Shown here piece by piece: positions 16,757 to 24,403 of a stretch of 39,775 bases of DNA. The notes beneath the pieces were generated by a model. It made no database searches and was not told the origin of the DNA. It saw nothing but the letters and a program-made list of their open reading frames with translations. This DNA is from Phycisphaerae bacterium (GTDB lineage Bacteria; Planctomycetota; Phycisphaerae; Phycisphaerales; Phycisphaeraceae). A program made the translations under genes and the position numbers. The stretch covers positions 1 through 39,775 of the forward strand of contig JAUHYI010000041.1 in the NCBI GenBank assembly GCA_030426385.1, in the 5' to 3' direction. Numbering within the stretch: the first letter of the stretch is position 1; each line of letters begins with the position of its first letter.

Positions 16757-17640
16757 GACGATGTTGGCAGGGGGCTGCGACGACTTGATCCAAATAAAAC
16801 GCGTTTGGCGCACAATCCCAAAAAGATCGAATTGGTGACGAAATAACGACGCCACAATCGGCGCGGCTCACGCATCAAGCGATACAACCATTCCAGTCCT
16901 CGTTGTTGCATCCATGCCGGTGCCATGGCCAAGGTGCCCGCATGAAAATCAAACGCAGCGCCCACGGTCAACTGCACGGCGTGAATACGATCGCGATGTT
17001 CATACACAAACATTTCCTGTTTCGGACAACCCAACCCCACAAAAATCAGTTTCGCACCGCTCGCGTTGATCCGGTCCACTGCCGCCGCATCTTCCGCTTC
17101 GGTCAGCGCACGAAACGGTGGCGATTCCGCACCACAAATATCGATCCCCGTCATGGTCTTGCGCAGTCGTTGCGTTAACTTATCCAAAACTTCCGGCGAA
17201 CTACCATATAAATAGATACCCACCCCGTTGGCCGCGGCCCATTGGCACAAACGCCACATGGTGTGTGGGCCGTACACGCGATCACGCAGTTTTTCCCCAT
17301 GAAACCAACCTAGCGCCCAACGCACTGGCTGGCCATCGGGTGCCACCATATCCATGCTGTTCAAGGCCTGGCGAAATGTTGCATCACGCGCTGCGGTCAC
17401 CAAGCCATGCACCGGCGTGAACGCAACCGTGGCTGGTTGGTCTGATTGAGCCCAGTGCGTAATCGTTTCAAATGCCATGTCTGCATCAACCGCATCAACG
17501 GCCACGCCGAACAGATCGCGCTTCGTCGAACGATTTTTCGGTGAGGGGTGTTCTATATTTTTCGTAGCCGATGCGATATCACTGGCTGTGGTATCAGCCA
17601 GCGGTTCGACATCATGAGTGTCATTCATACAACGCGTCAT
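16753..17640 (-). CDS. WecG/TagA/CpsF-family glycosyltransferase (GT26)
   Basis: About 295 residues. Family motifs are clear: 'FGVAVDAVDADMAFETI', 'TPVHGLVTAARDATF', 'MVAPDGQPVRWA' with the catalytic Asp, 'RVYGPHTMWRL', 'IYLYGSSPEVLDKL', 'LIFVGLGCPKQEMFV' and 'VGAAFDFHAGT'. GT26 enzymes add an N-acetylhexosamine (ManNAc type) to a lipid-linked sugar at the membrane, usually the second step of repeat-unit assembly. The ATG at 17640 is used, with 17628 possible; neither has a strong ribosome site. It lies 19 nt after the sugar transferase, whose product it would extend. Confidence 0.9.
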   Translation of the reverse strand: MTRCMNDTHDVEPLADTTASDIASATKNIEHPSPKNRSTKRDLFGVAVDAVDADMAFETITHWAQSDQPATVAFTPVHGLVTAARDATFRQALNSMDMVAPDGQPVRWALGWFHGEKLRDRVYGPHTMWRLCQWAAANGVGIYLYGSSPEVLDKLTQRLRKTMTGIDICGAESPPFRALTEAEDAAAVDRINASGAKLIFVGLGCPKQEMFVYEHRDRIHAVQLTVGAAFDFHAGTLAMAPAWMQQRGLEWLYRLMREPRRLWRRYFVTNSIFLGLCAKRVLFGSSRRSPLPTSS

Positions 17641-17659
17641 CAATAAATCTCAAACCGAA

Positions 17660-19162
17660 TTAATAGGCCCCGTCGCGCTTGAGCACTGCGGGGATAGTTG
17701 CCAAAAGAATTTTCAAGTCACGCCAGAACGATCGCTTGCGAATGTAGCGCAAATCCATGCGTGCCCAATCGTCAAAATTAACCTGCGATCGTCCGCTTAC
17801 CTGCCAGATGCACGTCAAGCCCGGATGCACGCTATGCCGTTCGTGTTGCCAGTGATTGCAGCCGCGTGCTTCCATGATTGGCAATGGGCGAGGCCCCACC
17901 AATGTCATGTCTCCGCGTAACACGTTGATCAGTTGCGGCAATTCATCAATGCTCGAAGCCCGCAAAAATTTTCCGATTCGCGTGATGCGCGGGTCGCGCC
18001 GGATTTTAAACGCAGGGCCCGCGTGTTCGTTTTGTGCTAATAATCGATCTCGCAAACGCTCGGCATCGTTGACCATCGTGCGAAATTTCAAAATGCGAAA
18101 CGGCTTGCCGCCCACGCCGGTGCGCCATTGCTTAAACAACACAGGCCCGGATGATTCCAGGCGTATGGCAATGGCCACTAACGTCAGTATCGGCAACGCC
18201 AGGATCAGGGCAACGCTGGCGACCACCACATCCACTGAGCGTTTCCACCATGGCATGCGATGTGGGAAATGGGTGGCCAGGCATTCGTCGCGATTGGTGG
18301 ATGCGCCTTGATGGGTTTGTGAATCAAACGCTGAACCGGATGCCGCATGCGTGGTGCTTTGCGATTCGGCGCTGGGCGTGGGGACCCGTTTGCGTGTGTT
18401 TTGACGGCGTGATTGTGGCGCTGATGATGCTGGTTTTGATGCGTCGTGATTCGCTGACTCGTGGTTCTCGGTGTCGCCATCCTGGTTGGGATCGCGTGGT
18501 TCTTGCTGCGATGAACGCGCGTTGCGATCACTTTCACGCATCGATCGGCCCGAGCCGCCATTGACGCGTTCTATGTTTGGTGTTGGGTACTGCCCGGTTT
18601 CTGATTTGTAGCGGAACACCGCGAATTGGAACGTCAGTTTTTCCTGCGTCAGATAATGTTGGATTTGTCGCGATAACGCCTGGGCACCATCCGCATCCGT
18701 ATTCGGCAACAACGCGAAAACGCGCTGCCGATCGATCTGTCCGATTTCGTCGGTGATGCGCAAGCGGTGTTTCAACATATCCAGCAGCCGCCGCATTTGT
18801 CGCGACGCGGGTAGGATCGTGGCCGGTGCGGTGAACACAATCAGCGACATTTCGCCACCAAATCGATCGATGCGCGAACGCTCACGCATCAATACATGCA
18901 ACAGTCGATGCGTTTGACGCGCCGATGAATCAAACACCAACGGCCCCGGATTCATCATCCGATTCAGGTTGGCATTGCCCGTTTGGTTCGCGCTGGATTT
19001 TGACGCATGGCCATGATTCAATCCGGCATGGGTGTCGTGATTGTTGCCATGATTTGCCAGGCCCGACTTGCCCATAGGGCTGGGTGTATTGGGGGCAATC
19101 CATCGCCCGACAGTTTGTCTAATTTGTTGCCAGTCCATTTCCAACAAAGTTTTGGGAAACAT
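17660..19162 (-). CDS. Undecaprenyl-phosphate sugar transferase with N-terminal GGDEF-like domain
   Basis: 500 residues. Residues ~82-190 resemble a degenerate diguanylate-cyclase fold ('RERSRIDRFGGEMSLIVF', 'RITDEIGQIDRQRVFALLPNTD') lacking the GG[D/E]EF active site. A low-complexity linker follows to ~300. The catalytic part is PF02397-like: 'WWKRSVDVVVASVALILALP' TM segment at ~305-333, 'KFRTM' at 359-363, 'IDELPQLINVLRGDMTLVGPRP' (in part) at ~405-426 and 'HPGLTCIWQVSGR'. It starts the repeat unit by transferring a sugar-1-phosphate to undecaprenyl phosphate. The ATG at 19162 has a GGAGGG site and lies 2 nt after the aminotransferase stop. Confidence 0.9.
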   Translation of the reverse strand: MFPKTLLEMDWQQIRQTVGRWIAPNTPSPMGKSGLANHGNNHDTHAGLNHGHASKSSANQTGNANLNRMMNPGPLVFDSSARQTHRLLHVLMRERSRIDRFGGEMSLIVFTAPATILPASRQMRRLLDMLKHRLRITDEIGQIDRQRVFALLPNTDADGAQALSRQIQHYLTQEKLTFQFAVFRYKSETGQYPTPNIERVNGGSGRSMRESDRNARSSQQEPRDPNQDGDTENHESANHDASKPASSAPQSRRQNTRKRVPTPSAESQSTTHAASGSAFDSQTHQGASTNRDECLATHFPHRMPWWKRSVDVVVASVALILALPILTLVAIAIRLESSGPVLFKQWRTGVGGKPFRILKFRTMVNDAERLRDRLLAQNEHAGPAFKIRRDPRITRIGKFLRASSIDELPQLINVLRGDMTLVGPRPLPIMEARGCNHWQHERHSVHPGLTCIWQVSGRSQVNFDDWARMDLRYIRKRSFWRDLKILLATIPAVLKRDGAY

Positions 19163-19164
19163 GC

Positions 19165-20379
19165 TTATGACCCTCCGTGTGGTGCCTGGCTTGCCGGTGC
19201 CCCGGCCATGGCCACGCGTGTCATTTCCAAACCACGTTCCAATTCATCGCAAATCGCGTTCACATCGTCCTCCGTCAATAACGGATGCAATGGCAACGTC
19301 ACTTCGCATTGGGCTACGTGATCGGTAACGGGTAACGCTGGAACATCATGTCCCAGTTCTTTGATATGTGTGAACTGATGCACCGGCGGATAGTGCATCG
19401 TCGTTTGAATGCCAGCGTCTTGTAAATGCTGTCGAAGATCATCACGCTGTTCCGCATCACGCAACACAATCGGCATGAAGTGATGCGCACTATCTTCCAA
19501 TCGATCCGCAAACGGCAGCACCAACAGCGGGTGACCCGCCAATCGTTTGCGATATTGTGCGACCATGGCCCGGCGTCGATTGTTGTTGCCATCCAGTTTT
19601 TCGAGTTGGATTAATCCCAGCGCCGCAGTCAATTCGGTAGGGCGGTAGTTGAATCCCAACTGCACCACGTCATACGACGACGCGCGTCCTGAGGCCCGGT
19701 CCCAACTCGTTTTTGTCATGCCATGCGCTCGGCCCAATCTCACATACTGCGCAATGTTCTCGTCATTGGTGACGACCATCCCGCCTTCGCCTGTCACGAG
19801 ATTTTTGTTCGCGAAAAAACTAAAACAACCCGCTTGTCCGATCGTGCCGGCAAATCGACCCTGATAGTCTGAACCTTCGTGGCCGGCATACTGCGCGCCA
19901 ATCGCATGGCACGCATCTTCCACCACAAAAAACCCGTGCGTCTTCGACAGTTGCATCACCGCATCCATGTCGCATGGATAGCCTGCCATGTGAACCACGA
20001 CCACCGCTTTGGTCCGTGCCGTGATTTTTTGTGCCAGGTCATTCACATCCAGATTCATGTCGTCCGCCGACGCGATGTCGACAAACACAGGCTTCGCGCC
20101 GCAGTACAACACGGCATTGACCGACGCCACGAACGTATACGATGGGACGATGACTTCATCGCCGGGCTTAACCCCCACGGCCAGCAATGCCAGGTGCAGC
20201 GCGGCAGTACAGTTGGAAACGCACACCGCGTGGGATGCCTGCAATTTTTCAGCGAATGCCGTTTCAAAGGTCGCGGTGCGCTGGCCGACCGACAGCCATT
20301 TGCTGCGCACAACATCTGCAACCGCTAACGCTTCGGCTTCGCCCAAATCCGCATCACTCACCAGGTATCGCATGTTCAT
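19165..20379 (-). CDS. DegT/DnrJ/EryC1-family sugar aminotransferase
   Basis: 404 residues from the ATG at 20379, which has a GAGAG site eight bases ahead. PLP-binding features: 'SNCTAALHLAL' phosphate loop at 55-65, 'VVEDACHAIGAQYAG' with Asp155, and the Schiff-base Lys192 in 'FFANKNLVTGEGGMV'. The family transaminates a nucleotide-linked 3- or 4-keto sugar. With the epimerase/dehydratase next to it, it would provide an amino sugar for the repeat unit. Full-length, no defects seen. Confidence 0.92.
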   Translation of the reverse strand: MNMRYLVSDADLGEAEALAVADVVRSKWLSVGQRTATFETAFAEKLQASHAVCVSNCTAALHLALLAVGVKPGDEVIVPSYTFVASVNAVLYCGAKPVFVDIASADDMNLDVNDLAQKITARTKAVVVVHMAGYPCDMDAVMQLSKTHGFFVVEDACHAIGAQYAGHEGSDYQGRFAGTIGQAGCFSFFANKNLVTGEGGMVVTNDENIAQYVRLGRAHGMTKTSWDRASGRASSYDVVQLGFNYRPTELTAALGLIQLEKLDGNNNRRRAMVAQYRKRLAGHPLLVLPFADRLEDSAHHFMPIVLRDAEQRDDLRQHLQDAGIQTTMHYPPVHQFTHIKELGHDVPALPVTDHVAQCEVTLPLHPLLTEDDVNAICDELERGLEMTRVAMAGAPASQAPHGGS

Positions 20380-20446
20380 TCGTACTCTCGATTGCTTTCG
20401 TGTTGTCACTTAAACTCGTAAACCCGCAGACTCGTCGGCCTGTTAA

Positions 20447-21409
20447 TCAGTTGCGATAGCGTGCGTCCATCGGATCGGTCCACACATGGTTCTGTAACGC
20501 GCCACTGACTTCTGCCACGCCGTCATCGATTGACCAGTCGGGCTCATAGCCCAGTCGCTCGCGGATTTTTCCAAACGCCACGCGGTAGCTGCGTGGGTCT
20601 TCGTTGCGTGTGACGAATTCGACGGTGGCATCGGTGACATGTTTTTTCACCGTTTCGCCCAGATCCATTTTGCGAGTGTTGTTGTTGTCGCCACCGACGT
20701 TGAACACTTCGCCACGCACAGCATCGGCATCGCTGGCGATGACTGCGCCAAATGCTTTGGCAATATCGCGCACATGCACGAACGGCCGCCAGAATTGTTC
20801 GCCGTAGATTACGACTTTCTTATCGCGAATCGCCGCCAGGGTGAAATCGCTCACGAGCAAATCAAAACGCATTCGTGGCGACACACCAAACGCTGTGCTT
20901 AGTCGCAAGACCGTGGGAATGAACGTGTCGGTTGCGCTGGCGAGAATTTCCTGCTCGGCCTGTACTTTCGTTTCCGAATAAACGGAAATTGGATTCAGCG
21001 GAGCGTTTTCATCGACAGGATTGTTGGTGTCTGCCACGCCGTAGTTGCTGCATGTGCTGGCGAATACCATTCGTTTGACCCCGGCGTCTTGGGCGGCAGT
21101 CAGGACATTTCGTGTGCCGCCGAGGTTGACTTCACGGGTGAAATCCGGGTCGCGATTACAGGCCGGCTCGCCGACAATCGCGGCCAACAGGCATACGGCA
21201 TCCTGGCCTTGCATCACTTGTTTGACCGCTTGGGCATCGCGGATGTCGCCTTGCACCAAACGGAATCGTTCCATGCCGACCAGTGCGGATAATGATTCAG
21301 CCCCGAATGACATCCGGTCGAATACGGTGACGTCATGACCTGCCTGCCAAAAATGATGGGCCATCGGCGAACCCACATAGCCTGCTCCGCCGACAATTAA
21401 AATCTTCAC
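20447..21409 (-). CDS. NAD-dependent nucleotide-sugar epimerase/dehydratase (extended SDR)
   Basis: 320 residues. Rossmann motif 'VGGAGYVGS' at 6-14, 'GDIRD' at 54-58, active-site Ser/Thr in 'ASTCSNYG' and the catalytic pair Tyr144/Lys148 in 'YSETK'. 'WRPFVHVRDIAKA' and 'NVGGDNNN' are typical C-terminal substrate-domain motifs of the family. The start is a GTG at 21409 behind a GGAGAAG ribosome site. It should act on a nucleotide sugar in the cytoplasm, upstream of the aminotransferase. The exact substrate cannot be read from sequence. Confidence 0.92.
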   Translation of the reverse strand: MKILIVGGAGYVGSPMAHHFWQAGHDVTVFDRMSFGAESLSALVGMERFRLVQGDIRDAQAVKQVMQGQDAVCLLAAIVGEPACNRDPDFTREVNLGGTRNVLTAAQDAGVKRMVFASTCSNYGVADTNNPVDENAPLNPISVYSETKVQAEQEILASATDTFIPTVLRLSTAFGVSPRMRFDLLVSDFTLAAIRDKKVVIYGEQFWRPFVHVRDIAKAFGAVIASDADAVRGEVFNVGGDNNNTRKMDLGETVKKHVTDATVEFVTRNEDPRSYRVAFGKIRERLGYEPDWSIDDGVAEVSGALQNHVWTDPMDARYRN

Positions 21410-21450
21410 GTTAACTTCTCCTGTTCCTGTTTGGTGTTTGCTAAATACGT

Positions 21451-21470
21451 TTGTTGTTGTTGTTGTTGTT
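21451..21470. repeat. TTG trinucleotide microsatellite between genes
   Basis: Six TTG units plus TT, in the 93-nt gap between the nucleotidyltransferase and the epimerase, about 40 nt upstream of the epimerase start. It is a slippage-prone tract in an untranslated spacer. Confidence 0.8.
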
Positions 21471-21502
21471 CGTGCTTGTCTGTCAAATGATGCGTGTTGC
21501 GA

Positions 21503-22345
21503 TCATGCGTGTGACATGGCGGCGGCTGGCTTTTGATGGTCTTGGCCATTGCCATTGCCATTGCTATTACCATTGCCATTGCTGTTGTGACTGTTGTCTT
21601 GGTTCGCTTCGTGTTCCCGAGCGGCGGCTTCCATTGGTAGGAACTGGTCGCGCATTTGGTTGAACCGTTCGGTCGCTTCCGCATAATCCTCGGGCCGACC
21701 GATGTCGAGCCATTCGCTTTCCGACATAAATACTTTGACCGTGCGCCCCGCATTCATCAGGCGATGCACCAGTGTCGGCAAATCGGTGTATTCGCCCGCA
21801 GGCACCAGATCCAACACGCTGCGGCTGAACATATAGACACCCATCGACACGTCATACGACAGCGTGGGTTTTTCCCGGTAGCCCGTGACCTCAAACCGAT
21901 GGTCGAATTCAATCACACCCAGGTCGATATTGACTTGGTTGCGATGACACGCGATGGTCAATTCAGCATCATTGTCCAAGTGATAATCGTGCAACTGTTT
22001 GTAATCAATCGTGCTCAACACGTCGCCGTTCATGACCAGAAAATTTTCCGGCAGGCCGTCGATCAGCGTCAGGGGGGCGACGGTGCCCAGTGGTTTTTCT
22101 TCATGTGAATAACGGATGCTGACATCCCATTTCGAGCCGTCGCCGAAATACGCCATCAACAGTTCGGACAAGTGGCCGACTGCGAAAGTGAATTCTTCAA
22201 ACCCCGCGTGCTTGAGTTGTCGCAGCACGATATCGAGGATGGGCATATCCCCAACCGGTGCGAGTGGTTTGGGAAAATTGATTGTGTAGGGTTGCAATCG
22301 TCGGCCTTTGCCCCCTGCCAGAATAACTGCGTGTGGTGTGTTCAT
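21503..22345 (-). CDS. Sugar-1-phosphate nucleotidyltransferase
   Basis: 280 residues from the ATG at 22345, which has a GGAGAG site. The nucleotide-binding signature is intact: 'VILAGGKGRRLQPYTINFPKP' (in part), then 'GDMPILD', 'VMNGDVLSTIDY' with the metal-binding Asp, 'GYREKPTLSYDVSMGVYMF' and 'EWLDIGRPEDYAEA'. It makes an NDP-sugar for the locus. The tail after ~245 is a low-complexity Asn/Gly/Ser tract ('NSNGNGNSNGNGNG') encoded by a degenerate hexamer repeat; that tail is not part of the family fold. Confidence 0.9.
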   Translation of the reverse strand: MNTPHAVILAGGKGRRLQPYTINFPKPLAPVGDMPILDIVLRQLKHAGFEEFTFAVGHLSELLMAYFGDGSKWDVSIRYSHEEKPLGTVAPLTLIDGLPENFLVMNGDVLSTIDYKQLHDYHLDNDAELTIACHRNQVNIDLGVIEFDHRFEVTGYREKPTLSYDVSMGVYMFSRSVLDLVPAGEYTDLPTLVHRLMNAGRTVKVFMSESEWLDIGRPEDYAEATERFNQMRDQFLPMEAAAREHEANQDNSHNSNGNGNSNGNGNGQDHQKPAAAMSHA

Positions 22346-22445
22346 GTTTTTCTCTCCTGTCCTGAACTTCAAATCGTATTCGCGTTGCTATGTTTTTAAT
22401 GGGTTAATTTTTGGTGTTCGCTATTGATGGCATTACGTGATGGCA

Positions 22446-23687
22446 TTACGCCACGTCGACCGCATCGGTCCGTCGTGATCCGGTCACGGTTGGTTTGTTT
22501 TTTCTTGATTTCGTTTTCTGCAATCGATGCGCGATGGCTGCTTCATAGATTGCGATCTGTTTTTCGTAGATCGCTTCTTTGGCATATTTGTCTTCATACA
22601 CACGCTGTGATGTGGCACGCATGGCTTGCAACGTGGTCGGATCGTTAACCAGCTCATTCACCACTTCATACAGCGCTGCGGAATCGTTGGGCGTTACGCA
22701 GCGGCCGGTTTGTCCATCGATCACCACTTCGGGAATCGCGCCCAGTCGACTGCCGATGACCGGCGTGCCAACTTGCATCGCTTCCAACAGCGTCATCGGC
22801 ATGCCTTCGTAATTCACCGACGGGAACACCAGAATCGCTGCCTGACGCAGTTCGTCTTCCACTTTTTTACGGCTGCAATGCCCCAGGTAAGTGACTGACT
22901 CGCGGCGCTTGGCGACTTGTTCCACCTCATCGGCCATGGGGCCGCCGCCGACGATATGCAAAGGCACGTGCATGTCGTCACGGTCCCACGCTTTGAGCAA
23001 CGTGGCGATTCCTTTTTCCCGCGACAGTCGGCCCAGGTACATCACGTAGCCGCCCGATCCGTCGCCGGGTTCGATGCCTTGCATCAGGAAGTTGGGTTTG
23101 CTGGCCATCAACTGAGCATCAAAGCCTGATTCGATTAGTTTCATCCGGGCGAAGTCGCTACAGGTGACGTAACGATCTACCGCATTTTTCCAGGTGCCGA
23201 TGGCTTGATGAAATGCCAACATGCCGACCACGGCTCCGCTGGCGGCTTTGCTGTTGCGATAGCAGCCATGTTGAATGGCAGGCCATTTGATTCGTTTGGA
23301 GACGCACAATTCACACGTCTTGCCTTCACGCATGCACGTCGCGCCGGGACACACCATGCGATAGTTGTGCAACGTCTGAACCACAGCCACGCCCGCGTCA
23401 CGCGCTGCGTAGTAGATCGACGGCGACATCAACGGCAATGTGTTATGCACATGTACCACGTCCGGCTTAAACGTTTCGATGATCTGGCTGATTTTGTGTT
23501 TGGACTGGCGATTCCACAACGTGTTACCCAGCAGGCGCAATTTGCCATACTCACTGACGGCATCGTTGTGCAAAAGGTATTGTTCTACCTCGTGCCCAAA
23601 ATGACGAAGCAGGGATGCTTCCTCAGCAACAACGCGGTCTTCTCCGCCTGGTTGCTGGTAGTAGTTGTGGCATTGCAACACCTTCAC
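22446..23687 (-). CDS. Glycosyltransferase, GT4 family (GT-B fold)
   Basis: 413 residues from a GTG at 23687 with an AAAGAGAAC leader. N-terminal domain: 'CHNYYQQPGGEDRV', 'PDVVHVHNTLPLMSP' and a Cys cluster 'CPGATCMREGKTCELC' plus 'HGCY', recurrent in one GT4 subgroup and possibly metal-binding. C-terminal domain: 'YLGRLSREKGIATLLKA', 'LHIVGGGP' and 'EGMPMTLLEAMQVGTPVIGS', holding the E-x7-E motif. It should add a sugar from an NDP donor to the growing lipid-linked unit. It is the first gene of the minus-strand locus. A longer frame to 23765 lacks a ribosome site. Confidence 0.9.
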   Translation of the reverse strand: MKVLQCHNYYQQPGGEDRVVAEEASLLRHFGHEVEQYLLHNDAVSEYGKLRLLGNTLWNRQSKHKISQIIETFKPDVVHVHNTLPLMSPSIYYAARDAGVAVVQTLHNYRMVCPGATCMREGKTCELCVSKRIKWPAIQHGCYRNSKAASGAVVGMLAFHQAIGTWKNAVDRYVTCSDFARMKLIESGFDAQLMASKPNFLMQGIEPGDGSGGYVMYLGRLSREKGIATLLKAWDRDDMHVPLHIVGGGPMADEVEQVAKRRESVTYLGHCSRKKVEDELRQAAILVFPSVNYEGMPMTLLEAMQVGTPVIGSRLGAIPEVVIDGQTGRCVTPNDSAALYEVVNELVNDPTTLQAMRATSQRVYEDKYAKEAIYEKQIAIYEAAIAHRLQKTKSRKNKPTVTGSRRTDAVDVA

Positions 23688-23776
23688 GTTTGTTCTCTTT
23701 CTCAATCCCACATCGTGGCTGGTCCATTTAATCAACGGATGATTAATCCATGGAATGGGCAGCAACGATGCCTTGT

Positions 23777-23799
23777 TCCAGAACGTGTGACGTTCTGGA
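23777..23799. promoter_or_regulatory. Perfect 9-bp inverted repeat at the candidate eps promoter
   Basis: TCCAGAACG, five bases, CGTTCTGGA. It lies 90-112 bp upstream of the first gene of the polysaccharide locus, and just downstream of the candidate -10 box. It could be a repressor operator or a leader hairpin. Confidence 0.55.
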
Positions 23800-23804
23800 C
23801 ACGG

Positions 23805-23832
23805 TTAATAAACCCCCACGATGACAGGACAA
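23805..23832 (-). promoter_or_regulatory. Candidate promoter of the polysaccharide locus
   Basis: Minus strand: TTGTCC (23827-23832), 16-nt spacer, TATTAA (23805-23810). Transcription would start near 23798, inside or beside the inverted repeat at 23777-23799. All ten downstream genes run the same way. Confidence 0.4.
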
Positions 23833-23921
23833 GGTCACCATGGCGTAATATGAGTTACACCTAGCAGGCACGGTGGGATTTTCGTCCCTCCCCCCAATCC
23901 CAAGCCCACAATTTCACAGCC

Positions 23922-23940
23922 CTTGGCACAAACTGCCAAG
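23922..23940. promoter_or_regulatory. Inverted repeat CTTGGCA-N5-TGCCAAG
   Basis: Perfect 7-bp arms with a five-base spacer, in the 391-nt region between the divergent polysaccharide locus and the 24079 gene. Spacer length equals that of the 23777 repeat but the arms differ. Possible protein-binding site. Confidence 0.4.
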
Positions 23941-24061
23941 CTCAACCCGAACCCTGCCACGCTTTCGAGTGGTCGGTACGGAAATCTGGCGATACGTGAC
24001 TGATCCGTCGCACGATCACCATAGCCTATTGTTCTGTGAGAAGTTTCCGTTCCTCTCCTGA

Positions 24062-24077
24062 AACTATATGTATAGTT
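24062..24077. promoter_or_regulatory. Palindrome AACTATA-TG-TATAGTT
   Basis: Perfect 16-bp palindrome ending two bases before the ATG at 24079. It could be an operator over a -10-like TATAGT, or would fold around the start codon in RNA. Confidence 0.4.
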
Positions 24078-24078
24078 G

Positions 24079-24381
24079 ATGGATGGGCAAGGTGGCAAGG
24101 CCGAATGGTCGGATGTGACAAATAAATTCATATCAACCGTTCTAGTTATAGCAGTGGTGTTAGTCTGGGTAATCTGGGTACTTTGCCGGGTTGGTGGACA
24201 GTTTGTGAATGACTGGGTGAAGCGGGAACGGGTGGGGCGCGTGGGAGGTTGGGGCAAGAGGCTGACGGGAGGAGGCAATGTTTGTTGGACCGTCGGGCAG
24301 TGTTCGATACTGCCTGCGTTAGAAAAAGGTGTCTGCATTTGGGAATCGTTTGCGGTTCGACTACGATGTGGTCCTCGCTAA
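24079..24381 (+). CDS. Possible small single-TM protein
   Basis: 100 residues with one strong hydrophobic segment at about 15-35 ('FISTVLVIAVVLVWVIWVL'), followed by a basic stretch 'WVKRERVGRVGGWGKR', a positive-inside pattern. The rest (~60-100) has no clear character. No good ribosome site is seen; the palindrome sits there instead. It ends 22 nt before the start of the beta-helix gene, so it could be the first gene of that operon. No homology is recognised, and a chance frame is possible. Confidence 0.35.
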   Translation: MDGQGGKAEWSDVTNKFISTVLVIAVVLVWVIWVLCRVGGQFVNDWVKRERVGRVGGWGKRLTGGGNVCWTVGQCSILPALEKGVCIWESFAVRLRCGPR

Positions 24382-24403
24382 AAAACAGACAGGAGAAAGA
24401 CTG

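Noticed and set aside
23922..23940. Sigma-54 promoter (TGGCAC...GC)
   Set aside because: The GG to GC distance is two bases short of the -24/-12 spacing. The sequence is better described as a perfect inverted repeat.
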